Both the position numbers and the translations under genes were made by a program. From positions 1 through 64,000 of the forward strand of contig JBJEKW010000011.1 in NCBI GenBank assembly GCA_051878835.1: a stretch of 64,000 nt of DNA, in the 5' to 3' direction. This DNA comes from Olsenella_K sp051878835. Lineage in GTDB: Bacteria; Actinomycetota; Coriobacteriia; Coriobacteriales; Atopobiaceae. Every line of letters starts with the position of its first letter. The stretch's first letter is position 1. The notes below the pieces were generated by a model. The model worked only from the letters and a program-made list of their open reading frames with translations. It did not search any database and was not told the DNA's origin. Below are positions 8,861 to 17,126 of the stretch, piece after piece.

Positions 8861-9016
8861 ATGGATTCGTCAGTCATCGAAGTATGGGCCACCGTTGCTT
8901 TTGCGGTCCTACTCATCTTTCTCATCATCCGCGCGTTCGTCTATCTATTCGCCTACCTGAAGGTTCGCTCCGAGAAGAAGAACGATAAGTCTACTCCTCC
9001 TTCAAAGAAGGGCTAG
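8861..9016 (+). CDS. small single-pass membrane protein (51 residues)
   Basis: A 51-codon frame starting at ATG 8861 with GGGAGGAG immediately upstream (8851-8858). Residues about 9-31 form one hydrophobic helix (ATVAFAVLLIFLIIRAFVYL), followed by a short basic tail rich in Lys and Ser (SEKKNDKS, PPSKKG). It lies 11 bases after the secreted-protein gene and before a terminator, so the two are probably co-transcribed. No family is recognised. The topology would suit an immunity-like or anchoring partner of the secreted protein, but that is only a guess. Confidence 0.6.
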   Translation: MDSSVIEVWATVAFAVLLIFLIIRAFVYLFAYLKVRSEKKNDKSTPPSKKG

Positions 9017-9056
9017 ACGCAGCGCAATGCTCTTCTCGCCAACGTACTGCTATACG

Positions 9057-9092
9057 GGGCCGGACGCGCCACCAAAGCGCGTTCGGCCCTTT
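9057..9092 (+). terminator. intrinsic terminator of the low-GC cassette
   Basis: A 13-bp stem (9057-9069 with 9077-9089, one G-U pair) and 7-base loop followed by TTT. It ends the two-gene cassette 40 bases after the small membrane protein. Confidence 0.75.
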
Positions 9093-9177
9093 GCTGTCGG
9101 GCGATTCAATTTGGCGTGATAGCATGTGCTGCATCTGTACATGAAACATGCGCTTCGGGGCGCAGCAAGGAGGCACC

Positions 9178-10344
9178 ATGACCTGGCCATGCACGCTGAG
9201 GACCGATCGGCTGGTGCTGCGCCCGTGGCGCGAGGGCGACGCGGAGGACCTCTACCGGCTGGCCAGCGACCCCATCGTCGGCAGCAGCTGCGGGTGGAGC
9301 GCGCACCAGAGCCTGGAGGAAAGCAGGCGCGTGCTGCAGCGGGTACTCATGGTGCCCGACTCGTGGGCCATCTGCCTGCTGGACGATGATGCCCAGGGCA
9401 AGAAGGGCACGCGCGATTCCGGGGATACAACGCTCGTCGGCGCCATCTCGCTGTCCCACGAGGACAGGCCGGGGCACCCGGCCACGGACGGCGAGGCGTG
9501 GATAGGCTACTGGCTGGGACGCCCCTGGTGGGGGCAGGGTCTCATGCCCGAGGCGGTGCGCGAGGTCATGCGCCACGGCTTTCTGGACGAGGGGCTCGAC
9601 ACCATCTGGGCAGGTGTCTTTAGCGACAACGCGCAGAGCGTGCGCGTGCTGGACAAGGCGGGTTTCGACTCCACGGGCGACGACACCTACGTGGACGAAA
9701 GCGGCCAGGCGCACGAAGAGACGCTGCATCGCATCGCCAGGGAGCAGTGGAAGAGGGCCCTGGCCGCAGACCCGGGCGACCAGTACACCATCACCCACCA
9801 GCAGTCCGAGGCCATGGGCATCATCGACGCCATGCCTCTGGTGTCGCGTGTGCGCACGGGAGGCCAGACCGGAGCCGACCGCGGCGGGCTGGACGCGGCG
9901 CGTGCCTGCGCCGTCCCCATCTGCGGCTGGTGCCCGCCGGGCGGCCTGGCGGAGGACCTCCCCGAGCCTCCCGGGGTCATGGCCGCCTACCCCGAGCTGA
10001 AGGAGGGCGCGGCGTCCGGCTACGTCGAGCGGACCGCGTGGAACGTGCGCGACTCGCACGCCACGCTGATCGTGTCGCCGGGCGGCCTGGAGCCAAAGAG
10101 CGGCACCGAGATGACCGCGGTCTTTGCCCGCAGGTTCGGCAGGCCCGTGCTGGTGCTGGACCACGCCGACGTGGACGCCTGCGCCCGCGAGGCGCTGGAG
10201 TGGCTGGAGTCTTTGGGCATGCGCGGCATCACGTTGAACGTGGCAGGCCCGCGCGAGTCAAAGATGCCCGGCGTGTACCAGCTGACGAAGGACGTCATCG
10301 AGCACCTGCTGCGCATGAGCACGGGGCAGGCGCCACAGGAGTAG
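9178..10344 (+). CDS. GNAT acetyltransferase fused to a YpsA/molybdenum-carrier-like domain
   Basis: A 388-residue two-domain protein. Residues about 1-190 are a RimJ/RimL-type N-acetyltransferase (TDRLVLRPWREGD at the start, an acetyl-CoA site around GYWLGRPWWGQGLMPEA, and NAQSVRVLDKAGF). Residues about 222-388 match the putative molybdenum carrier family (PF12694, cpYpsA): GGQTGADRGGLDAA, GWCPPGGLAEDL, NVRDSHATLIVSPGG and GTEMTA, which form a Rossmann-like nucleotide pocket. ATG 9178 is chosen because AAGGAGG sits just before it; an earlier ATG at 9148 lacks a site. The domains are in one uninterrupted frame. The real ligand of the YpsA-like domain is unproven in general, and the acetylation substrate is unknown. 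Confidence 0.82.
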   Translation: MTWPCTLRTDRLVLRPWREGDAEDLYRLASDPIVGSSCGWSAHQSLEESRRVLQRVLMVPDSWAICLLDDDAQGKKGTRDSGDTTLVGAISLSHEDRPGHPATDGEAWIGYWLGRPWWGQGLMPEAVREVMRHGFLDEGLDTIWAGVFSDNAQSVRVLDKAGFDSTGDDTYVDESGQAHEETLHRIAREQWKRALAADPGDQYTITHQQSEAMGIIDAMPLVSRVRTGGQTGADRGGLDAARACAVPICGWCPPGGLAEDLPEPPGVMAAYPELKEGAASGYVERTAWNVRDSHATLIVSPGGLEPKSGTEMTAVFARRFGRPVLVLDHADVDACAREALEWLESLGMRGITLNVAGPRESKMPGVYQLTKDVIEHLLRMSTGQAPQE

Positions 10345-10465
10345 GCCCTTCTTGTGAACGGTCCTCTTGCATGAAAAGGCCCGCGCGCCTGGTCCCGAAG
10401 TCAGGGCAGGACTCGCGAGCTGCTTTGTGTGTGTCGAGGGCTGCGCCAGAGCCTGGAGGACTGCG

Positions 10466-11113
10466 CTAGCCCCTGCGGCCAAGCGCCAGGCGGCCGGCGG
10501 CGGTTGCGCAGGTGGCGATGCCCGCCTTCATCAGGTCCAGGGCGACGAAGGGCGCCACGCCCGCGGCGAAGGCGGCAACGGGACCCAGATGGGCCACCAG
10601 CATCAGCTGTGCCCAGCCGCACAGGTACACGACGGCGGTCATAACCACAAGCGACGCCATGGACGACACAGCCCAGGGCAGGCGCGTGCGCTCCAGGCGC
10701 CTCAGCATCCACGAGCCCAGCGTGGCGCCGGCAACGAAGCCCAGGATAAAGCCGCCGGTGGGACCGGCCAGGCGGGTGACGCCGCCCATGAAGCCGGAGA
10801 ACACGGGGGCGCCCAGGGCGCCGATCGCCACGTAGGACAGGGTGGACGCGGCCGCCTCGCGCGGCCTCAGCGTGGCCGCGATGAAGCCCAGCGCCAGGAT
10901 CTGCAGGGTGAAGGGCACAGGCTGCAGGGGAATCTGCAGGTTTGCGCTGATGCACAGCGCGGCGGTGCCTGCCGCCACGCGCGCGACGGCGCCCAGCAGG
11001 CCGGCGTGCGACGTCGCCAGGTCGGAGACGCTCCCCATCAGGTCAGAGGCGGGTGCCTTTGCGGCCTTCGCCCGCTCGACTTCGCTTGCAAGTACACGGG
11101 TTTTGTGTGTCAT
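10466..11113 (-). CDS. bioY: BioY biotin transporter substrate-binding subunit
   Basis: The S component of an energy-coupling-factor transporter that captures biotin at the membrane. The 215-residue protein has about six hydrophobic helices and the family hallmarks PLQPVPFTLQ and AGPTGGFILGFVAGA; the extracytoplasmic-facing loops are short. ATG 11113 is preceded by GGGAAGG. An N-terminal basic, Ala-rich tail of about 40 residues precedes the first helix. No EcfA or EcfT genes lie in the window, so it may share a module encoded elsewhere. The gene is divergent from the transglutaminase lipoprotein gene, with an inverted repeat between them (11183-11204). Confidence 0.92.
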   Translation of the reverse strand: MTHKTRVLASEVERAKAAKAPASDLMGSVSDLATSHAGLLGAVARVAAGTAALCISANLQIPLQPVPFTLQILALGFIAATLRPREAAASTLSYVAIGALGAPVFSGFMGGVTRLAGPTGGFILGFVAGATLGSWMLRRLERTRLPWAVSSMASLVVMTAVVYLCGWAQLMLVAHLGPVAAFAAGVAPFVALDLMKAGIATCATAAGRLALGRRG

Positions 11114-11182
11114 GGGACCTTCCCTTCGCCAGAGCCCAGCCAATAGCTGCAAGATACCACCGTCAGGCGTGCAGGAAGGGTT

Positions 11183-11204
11183 AAATGTTGACATCGCAAC
11201 ATTT
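11183..11204. promoter_or_regulatory. perfect 8-bp inverted repeat overlapping a start codon
   Basis: AAATGTTG and CAACATTT are separated by six bases (ACATCG). The repeat covers the first codons of the lipoprotein gene and lies 70 bases upstream of bioY. It is shaped like a repressor operator and could act on the divergent pair, for example as a biotin-responsive site, or form an mRNA hairpin over the start codon. It does not match the classical BirA operator. Function is inferred. Confidence 0.4.
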
Positions 11205-12402
11205 TCATGGAAGAAGGACCGGCGTGGCCCTGGGGCTGGTCCTTGCGCTGGCGGGCGGCCTCTGCGCCTGCTCCGCGGACCCCTCCACCTGGCAGCTGCC
11301 GTGGAACCAGCAGGACTCCGCGGCCCCGTCCCAGGCCATCGTGGACGCGGCATCGTCTGGCGTGACGCAGGACGGCACGCCGGGCGCCCTGTGCCGAGAC
11401 ACCCTGTCGCCCCAGCAGCAGCTGGTGTACGACCAGATGCTGGCCATCGTGCAGGCACACCAGGACTCGGGCGTGCTGAGCACCGACGACTCCGGCAGCA
11501 TCTCGACCATCTACACCGCCGTGCTGGACGACCACCCCGAGATCTTCTGGGCGAACGGCACGGGCTCATACTCCACCACGGCGGGCCAGACCACGTTCCA
11601 GCCGTCGTACTCCATGACCGCCGACCAGCAGGCTCAGGTGCAGCAGCGGCTGGAGCAGGTGTACCAGGACTTCGAGGCCACGGTACCCGCCAATGCCGAC
11701 GACTACCAGAAGGTGAAGGCCGCCTACTCCTTCGTCATCACCACGGCCGACTACGACGCCTCTGACGCCCACGCTCACGACCTCCTGGGCGTGCTGCTGG
11801 ACCGCAGGGGCGTGTGCGACTCGTACGCGAAGGCAGTCCAGTGGCTGCTGACGCGCGAGGGCGTGTGGTGCGGATTCGTCCGCGGCACGGCGGGCGGCGG
11901 CGCCCATGTCTGGAACGCCGTGCTGGTGGACGGCAAGTGGTGCTACGTCGACGCCACGTGGGGCGACCCCTCCTTCGACAACGGCGGCGCCTCGAACGGC
12001 CCCGACATCACCTACGGCTACCTGTGCGTCAGCGGCCAGACCATGACCCAGAGCGACCACGTGCCCGACTCCAGCTACGACGGGGTGCTGCCCGACGACG
12101 CCGACACCACCGACGCCTACGACTGGTACGTGCTGAACGACGCACTCGTGGACTCCCCCGACTCCACACAGGCCTACGCGGTGGCGCATTCCGCACTGAG
12201 CCAGGCGGCCACGAGCTCCGACGCGTGCTTCTCGCTGAAGTTCACCAGCGACGAGGCCTACCAGCAGGCAAAGCAGGAGCTCCAGGACGGGGACTTCCAG
12301 CAAACCGCCATCAGCGAGTACCTGGACGACCACCCCGACGTGTCCACCTACACCTACGCCACCTTCGACCGCATCCGTATGGTCTGGGTGCGTGTGGGCT
12401 AG
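11185..12402 (+). CDS. surface lipoprotein with transglutaminase-like domain
   Basis: A 405-residue exported protein: positively charged start, hydrophobic stretch ending in LAGGLCAC (a lipobox-like site), then a linker and a transglutaminase/protease-like core. The catalytic triad is visible as Cys211 in GVCDSYAKA, His241 in GGGAHVWNAV and Asp256 in YVDATWGDP. The family includes cell-wall-associated peptidases and cross-linking enzymes; the preserved triad suggests an active enzyme outside the membrane. The C-terminal 100 residues form an additional unassigned domain. AGGAAGG precedes ATG 11185. The two following genes also encode exported, cell-wall-type proteins, which supports a surface role. 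Confidence 0.87.
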   Translation: MLTSQHFHGRRTGVALGLVLALAGGLCACSADPSTWQLPWNQQDSAAPSQAIVDAASSGVTQDGTPGALCRDTLSPQQQLVYDQMLAIVQAHQDSGVLSTDDSGSISTIYTAVLDDHPEIFWANGTGSYSTTAGQTTFQPSYSMTADQQAQVQQRLEQVYQDFEATVPANADDYQKVKAAYSFVITTADYDASDAHAHDLLGVLLDRRGVCDSYAKAVQWLLTREGVWCGFVRGTAGGGAHVWNAVLVDGKWCYVDATWGDPSFDNGGASNGPDITYGYLCVSGQTMTQSDHVPDSSYDGVLPDDADTTDAYDWYVLNDALVDSPDSTQAYAVAHSALSQAATSSDACFSLKFTSDEAYQQAKQELQDGDFQQTAISEYLDDHPDVSTYTYATFDRIRMVWVRVG

Positions 12403-12523
12403 CATTAGCATCGCGTCTGGCCACAGCCAGAGCCGACGTTCGTACCAGCGCTGAGACCACTGCGGAACGGCATACGTACGCATGTGAGAAGCATCCCACA
12501 TTTAGTTTTCAGCCCCAATCCGG

Positions 12524-12542
12524 CCACAACCTGTGGTTTTTT
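12524..12542 (+). terminator. short hairpin with T-tract
   Basis: A 5-bp stem (CCACA with TGTGG) and 3-base loop are followed by six T residues at 12537-12542. It is a short but T-rich terminator candidate for the lipoprotein gene. Confidence 0.5.
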
Positions 12543-12643
12543 ACTGGTGACAGCTCCTTCGGGATAGCATGGAGTGCATACGCAAGAAGTGCGTGCGTCC
12601 ACGCGACCTTCGCGGGGCGTTCAGTCGCTACCATAGGAGGCCC

Positions 12644-13873
12644 ATGGGTTACCACAAAAGCGCTAGATACCGCATAGCCACCGCCGCCGTCACCTGCGCA
12701 CTCGTCTTTGCGCCCGCGACCGCATTCCTTACCCCCACCGTCGCCCTGGCCGAGGACACCGACCTCGAGTCCCTTCAGAACGCGGCCATCGCCGCGGGCG
12801 ACGCGTACCAGCAGGCCCAGCAGAAGGTCGACGACCTGCAGTCCCAGATCGACCAGAACCAGGACCACATCGACCAGCTGAGCTCCCAGCTTCCCCAGCT
12901 GCGCGAGGCAGCCAGCGCCGCCATCCGCACGCAATACAAGCTCTCGCAGGACCAGCCCAACCTCATCGCCATGCTGCTGTCCTCGAAGGACCTCACGCAG
13001 TTCATCGCCCAGCTGCACTACCTGGACTCCGTCGCATCGTCCAACTCCGACGCCATCAACAGCCTGGCCCAGGCCCAAAGCGACCTCGAGTCCACGCAGG
13101 CGGCGCTGAATTCCCAGCTGCAGCAGGCCGACCAGCAGAAGGACGAGGCCCAGAAGGCCATGGAGGACGCCCAGCAGAAGGCCGAGGCCGCACAAAAGAA
13201 GGCCCAGGAGGAGGCTGCCGCCAACCAGGCCGCCTACGAGGCCGCTCAGGCTGCGGGCCAGCAGGACCCCACCGTCACCGAGGTGCAGCAGGCCTCCAGC
13301 GATGCCAGCACCGACTCCTCGGCCGCGCAGTCCGCTGACACCAGCTCCAACGATTCCTCGCAGGCCGCCAGCCAGGACCAGAGCTCGCAGGCCAGCAGCT
13401 CCACCTCGATGGACAGCGGCTCTTCCAGCAGCAACGCATCCAGCAGCTCCAGCAGCTCGAACAGCAGCTCCTCCAACAGCTCCAGCAATTCCAGCAGCTC
13501 GTCCAACAGCGGGTCGTCCAACAGCTTCAGCAGCAGCTCCTCCAACAGCAGCTCTTCCAGCTCGAGCTCCAGCTCGTCCAGCTCCGCCAGCTACACCTAC
13601 GTGCAGGCATCCATGTACGGCGAGGGCGATGGCTGCATGTACAGCGAGACCGCCTCGGGCGACATCGTGACCCCCACCTCCATGGGCGTGGCAATGAAGA
13701 CCATGCCGCTGGGCACCATCATCGAGATCACGTACAACGGCAGGACCGTGACCGCCGTCGTTAACGACCGTGGACCCTACGCAGGCAACCGCCAGATCGA
13801 CCTGCAGCCCGCCGTGGCCCACGCGCTGGGCTTCGACGGCGTGGGCACCGTGGGCTATCGCGTGGTGGGCTAG
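12644..13873 (+). CDS. RlpA-like double-psi beta-barrel protein with coiled coil and Ser-rich linker
   Basis: A 409-residue exported protein. Order: signal peptide (about residues 1-38, ending VALA), a Gln/Ala-rich coiled coil with CwlO/NlpC-type character (about 42-205), a low-complexity linker of about 100 residues dominated by Ser with Asn, Gly and Gln, and a C-terminal RlpA-type double-psi beta-barrel (about 320-409) with YGEGDGCMYSETASG, MKTMPLGT and VVNDRGPY. RlpA proteins cleave or bind denuded peptidoglycan. The barrel has Asp residues at places consistent with the fold, but activity cannot be judged. ATG 12644 follows TAGGAGG. The last 90 residues are nearly identical to those of the next gene, indicating a duplication. 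Confidence 0.88.
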   Translation: MGYHKSARYRIATAAVTCALVFAPATAFLTPTVALAEDTDLESLQNAAIAAGDAYQQAQQKVDDLQSQIDQNQDHIDQLSSQLPQLREAASAAIRTQYKLSQDQPNLIAMLLSSKDLTQFIAQLHYLDSVASSNSDAINSLAQAQSDLESTQAALNSQLQQADQQKDEAQKAMEDAQQKAEAAQKKAQEEAAANQAAYEAAQAAGQQDPTVTEVQQASSDASTDSSAAQSADTSSNDSSQAASQDQSSQASSSTSMDSGSSSSNASSSSSSSNSSSSNSSSNSSSSSNSGSSNSFSSSSSNSSSSSSSSSSSSSASYTYVQASMYGEGDGCMYSETASGDIVTPTSMGVAMKTMPLGTIIEITYNGRTVTAVVNDRGPYAGNRQIDLQPAVAHALGFDGVGTVGYRVVG

Positions 13874-14335
13874 CCCCTTCGCACATCAAACTTGCACCGA
13901 CAGCACAGCCGCGGCATCGCCTGATACATGGGGCGGTGCCGCAGCTTTTTTGGTGCGTCCCAGTCGCTCTTCTAGGCCGCGCCGCATCCGCTGCACTTCT
14001 TCCGCAGCATCCACCACCGGGCCCCTCACGCATCCCGCAGCAGCGCTCCCCCGCCACTCCCGAGCTCGGCGCAGCGCCGAGCGTCGGCCCACGGCGCTCC
14101 ATCCGGCCGTCACAGGCTCTCCACCGGGCGCACATCCTGGCTCCACACGGGCGCCAAACTTCACGCGCTGGATACGCAAACTCCGCCCAATGGACACATA
14201 ACTCATAAATTTATACGAGTCTCATGTGCTTTTACGTGCTCTTATGCTGCATAAGTTACCCTTTTAGTTGCAAGGCGCACGCGGGCTATGGCACGACGCA
14301 ACTCCCGTGGCGCGAGGTCCCGACCGGGGAGGTAT
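13874..14335. other. intergenic region between the two RlpA-like genes
   Basis: The first 80 bases hold a terminator. A perfect 8-bp hairpin without a T-tract lies at 14064-14082. From about 14200 the sequence becomes AT-rich (a promoter-like zone) and includes a small palindrome, CTTATG-CTG-CATAAG, near 14240. I looked for a c-di-AMP (ydaO) riboswitch, which often precedes such genes in actinobacteria, and did not find its core. No gene is supported here. Confidence 0.6.
13911..13951 (+). terminator. intrinsic terminator of the first RlpA-like gene
   Basis: An 11-bp stem (13911-13921 with 13932-13942, one G-U pair), 10-base loop and a run of six T at 13946-13951. Confidence 0.85.
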
Positions 14336-14959
14336 ATGAGTATCGACCGAGTTATCACGAAACCTAAGCATCCCTTCTTCGCGGCGGGAGCCGCCGTCAC
14401 GGCCGCTTTGGTCATGACCCTCTCGCCCTTCAGCGTGGCCGTCGCAATGGACAGGCCGACAAACGCACTGTCGACCGCGTCCGCATCCACTTCCAACACC
14501 TCGACGGCCGTCTACGAGCGCAACCAGTCGCGCATCCAGAGCATTCACACGATTAACGCCTCCGAGGTCCAGCGCTACCAGCGCGAGGCCCAGGAGAAGG
14601 CTGAGGCCGAGGCAAAGCGCCAGGCCGAGGCAGAGGCTCAGCAGCAGGCCGAGCAGGCAGCCGCAGAGGCGGCCAGCTACACCTACGTGCAGGCTTCCAC
14701 CTACGGCGAGGGCGACGGCTGCATGTACAGCGCCACCGCCTCCGGCGCGCAGGTGACCCCCACGTCCATGGCAGTGGCCATGAAGACCATGCCCCTGGGC
14801 ACCACGATCCAGCTGACCTACAACGGCAAAACCGTGACCGCAGTCGTGAACGACCGCGGCCCCTACGTGGGCAACCGCCAGATTGACCTGCAGCCCGCTG
14901 TGGCCCATGCGCTGGGCTTCGACGGCGTGGGCACCGTGGGTTACAAGGTCGTCAGCTAG
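14336..14959 (+). CDS. short RlpA-like double-psi beta-barrel protein
   Basis: A 207-residue exported paralogue of the preceding gene. It has a signal peptide (about residues 1-40, cleavage likely after SVAVA), a short charged helical segment rich in Glu, Ala, Arg and Gln (about residues 80-115), and the same double-psi barrel (YGEGDGCMYSATASG, MKTMPLGT, VVNDRGPY, GFDGVGTVGY). It lacks the Ser-rich linker and long coiled coil. ATG 14336 follows GGGGAGG by three bases. It has its own AT-rich upstream region and its own terminator, so it is a separate transcription unit. It is probably a second cell-wall hydrolase or peptidoglycan-binding factor. Confidence 0.87.
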   Translation: MSIDRVITKPKHPFFAAGAAVTAALVMTLSPFSVAVAMDRPTNALSTASASTSNTSTAVYERNQSRIQSIHTINASEVQRYQREAQEKAEAEAKRQAEAEAQQQAEQAAAEAASYTYVQASTYGEGDGCMYSATASGAQVTPTSMAVAMKTMPLGTTIQLTYNGKTVTAVVNDRGPYVGNRQIDLQPAVAHALGFDGVGTVGYKVVS

Positions 14960-14996
14960 CCAGCACGCCTCGCTCCATCGCATACATATAAATTGA

Positions 14997-15033
14997 GGGC
15001 AAGAAGCACTTTGCGCTTCTTGCCCTTTCTTTT
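14997..15033 (+). terminator. intrinsic terminator built from the GGCAAGAAGC repeat
   Basis: The 11-bp stem GGGCAAGAAGC (14997-15007) pairs with 15015-15025, followed by TTTCTTTT. The same arm sequence recurs at other gene ends in the window (25641-25720, 29073-29110, 31688-31724). Confidence 0.87.
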
Positions 15034-15104
15034 GTATGCCCAGTGGACGGAGGAACGCTCATGCCGGACGCCCGTCCCAGCCGGCGTAGCCCCAACGAGG
15101 GCCC

Positions 15105-17114
15105 CTAGCGGCCCTTGCGCTTGCGGCCGTGGCTCTCGCGCATGATGTCTATGACCACCCACAGGCCCAGCACCAGGGCTATGAGGAAGCCCAAAAAGCC
15201 GATGATGGGGATGCCGAATATGACCGGCTGGATGCGCGCGTAGTAGATGACCGACGAGCCGATGAAGAGGCCGGCGATGATGATGCCCATGGTCAGCCGG
15301 TCGAAGGCGTGGCTGAAGTCGGCTATGGGGTCGGTGGTCCCCGGCAGGTCCAGGTTCATGCGCAGCTGGCCGCGGGTCAGCATATTCATGGCCAGGGGCG
15401 CCTGCGCGGCGGCGCGCAAGAGCCCGTGGGAGGCGGCGTGCACCTCGCGGGTGTACTTCTTTGCCTCGCCCTTTGCCGTATCCTTCCAGTCGCGGTGCGC
15501 CTTCAGGTGCGCGGCGACTATCTGCACCATGCTGACGCCGGGCAAAAACTCGTCCACCACACCCTCCAGCGTCACCAGCGCGCGGGCCAGCATAGTGACC
15601 GAGCTGGGCAGCTCGATGCCGTGACGCTGGGCCAGCGCGATGATGGCGTTCAGCATGCGGCCGATGTCCAGCTCGGACAGGTCGGCGTTGCCGTACTCGT
15701 CCACGATCTCGTCGAGGTCGGCCAGGAGATGTGAGTGGTCCACGCTCGTGTTGTCCGAGATCGAGAAGCGCAGAAGGCCCCGCTCCAGCAGGGCCGTGTC
15801 GTGCTTGCCCACGGCCACCACCATGTCGGACATGGCCGCACGGTCGTGCGCCGACAGCCTGCCCATGATGCCCAGGTCGATGTAGACGATCTTTCCGCCC
15901 GAGATGATGATGTTTCCGGGGTGCGGGTCACCGTGGAAGAAGCCGTCGTCCAGCATCTGCTGGGTGTAGTTGTCGACCAGCTTCTGGCCGATCTCCTCCA
16001 GGTCGTAGCCCGCCTGCTTCAGGCGGTCGGTCTGCGAGATGGGAATGCCCTGCACGTAGTCCATCACCACGACGTGCTCGGTGCACAGCCCCAGGTAGGG
16101 CTTGGGGCAGCCCACGAACTTGCAGTCGGCGTTGTTGCGGCGGAACTCGTCCAGCGAGCGCGCCTCCACCATGAAGTCGGTCTCCTCGCGGAAGGACTGC
16201 CACAGCTCCTCGACCACGCTCTGGAAGTCCAGGAACTGCCCTCCCCTGCCGTCCATGATACGGTCGGCGTAGCGGGCGAAGGTGCGCATGATGTCGATGT
16301 CCTGCGCCATGACCTCCTGCACGCCCGGGCGCTGCACCTTCACGGCCACGAGCTCGCCCGTGATCAGGCGCGCCTTGTGCACCTGCGCCACCGAGGCCGA
16401 GCCCAGCGGCACGTCGTCGATGGCGTCGAATATGTCCTCGATGGGGCGGTTGTACTCGTGGCGCAAGGCGTCCAGCACCACGTCGCGATCCATTGGCTCC
16501 ACGTCCGCACGCAGCTTCGACAGCTCGCGCAGGAACGGCTCGGGCAGGATCTCCGAGCGCATCGAGAGGATCTGGCCGGCCTTCACGAAGGTGGGGCCCA
16601 GCTCCTCCAGCATCTGGCGCAGCGTCGTCGGGGTCAGGCCGTGCAGGATGTCGTAGCGCCGCACGATGTCGAGCATCTGCTTCATGCGCCGCGCGCGGCT
16701 GCGACGGTTCAGGTTGTAGCGGTCGTGCCCGGACGACCTGCCGCCCAGAAGGCCGATGGTCTGGTTCTCGTCCGCCTGCTGCGAGCTGCTGCCCAGCATG
16801 GACTGGTACCACTCGCGAAACGCCTCGTCGCTGTCTTTCGAGCGGTTGGACTCGGGGCCGGGGCCGTACTCGCGCGCCACCGAGGCCGTTGCCTCACGGA
16901 TGCGCTGCGGGTCGCGACACGTTGGGTCGGCGGCCGTGCCGGAGGCTTCGCTAGGGTCAGCGCCCTTCTGCGCAAAAGCCGAATCGTCGACACCGTGGAC
17001 GACGTCAGAGCTTCCCTGGGCACCAGAAGACCCGGGGCCGTCCTTTCGGGCGGCTCCGGGAGTGGCGTCTGGGGACTGCTGTGCCTGGGCTTTTCTGTCT
17101 TCGGGTTCGCTCAC
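15105..17114 (-). CDS. ABC1/UbiB-family atypical kinase
   Basis: A 669-residue protein of the AarF/UbiB/COQ8 group. A disordered N-terminal region of about 135 residues precedes the kinase-like domain, which shows the family signatures LGPTFVKAGQILSMRSEILP (the KxGQ motif), AVKVQRPG (ATP-site Lys), FHGDPHPGNI (catalytic loop) and VYIDLGIMG (metal-binding Asp). The C-terminus has two membrane helices (MGIIIAGLFIGSSVIYY and FGIPIIGFLGFLIALVLGLW). UbiB proteins support isoprenoid-quinone or lipid metabolism, but no quinone-synthesis gene lies nearby. The GTG start at 17114 has no strong ribosome-binding site and sits 12 bases after the stop of the phasin-like gene, so translation may be coupled. 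Confidence 0.9.
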   Translation of the reverse strand: MSEPEDRKAQAQQSPDATPGAARKDGPGSSGAQGSSDVVHGVDDSAFAQKGADPSEASGTAADPTCRDPQRIREATASVAREYGPGPESNRSKDSDEAFREWYQSMLGSSSQQADENQTIGLLGGRSSGHDRYNLNRRSRARRMKQMLDIVRRYDILHGLTPTTLRQMLEELGPTFVKAGQILSMRSEILPEPFLRELSKLRADVEPMDRDVVLDALRHEYNRPIEDIFDAIDDVPLGSASVAQVHKARLITGELVAVKVQRPGVQEVMAQDIDIMRTFARYADRIMDGRGGQFLDFQSVVEELWQSFREETDFMVEARSLDEFRRNNADCKFVGCPKPYLGLCTEHVVVMDYVQGIPISQTDRLKQAGYDLEEIGQKLVDNYTQQMLDDGFFHGDPHPGNIIISGGKIVYIDLGIMGRLSAHDRAAMSDMVVAVGKHDTALLERGLLRFSISDNTSVDHSHLLADLDEIVDEYGNADLSELDIGRMLNAIIALAQRHGIELPSSVTMLARALVTLEGVVDEFLPGVSMVQIVAAHLKAHRDWKDTAKGEAKKYTREVHAASHGLLRAAAQAPLAMNMLTRGQLRMNLDLPGTTDPIADFSHAFDRLTMGIIIAGLFIGSSVIYYARIQPVIFGIPIIGFLGFLIALVLGLWVVIDIMRESHGRKRKGR

Positions 17115-17126
17115 TGGTATGGGACG

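Noticed and set aside
9148..9177. Earlier ATG for the GNAT/YpsA fusion protein
   Set aside because: No ribosome-binding site before 9148, whereas AAGGAGG is correctly placed before ATG 9178 and GNAT homology begins there.
14064..14082. Perfect 8-bp hairpin GCTCGGCG-CAG-CGCCGAGC as terminator
   Set aside because: No T-tract on either strand; the real terminator of the gene is at 13911-13951.
13952..14335. Possible c-di-AMP (ydaO) riboswitch before the second RlpA-like gene
   Set aside because: The conserved core (an ACCGGGG block followed by the CCGACAGCTAACCTCG-like end) is not present in order; only GACCGGGGA next to the ribosome-binding site resembles it.
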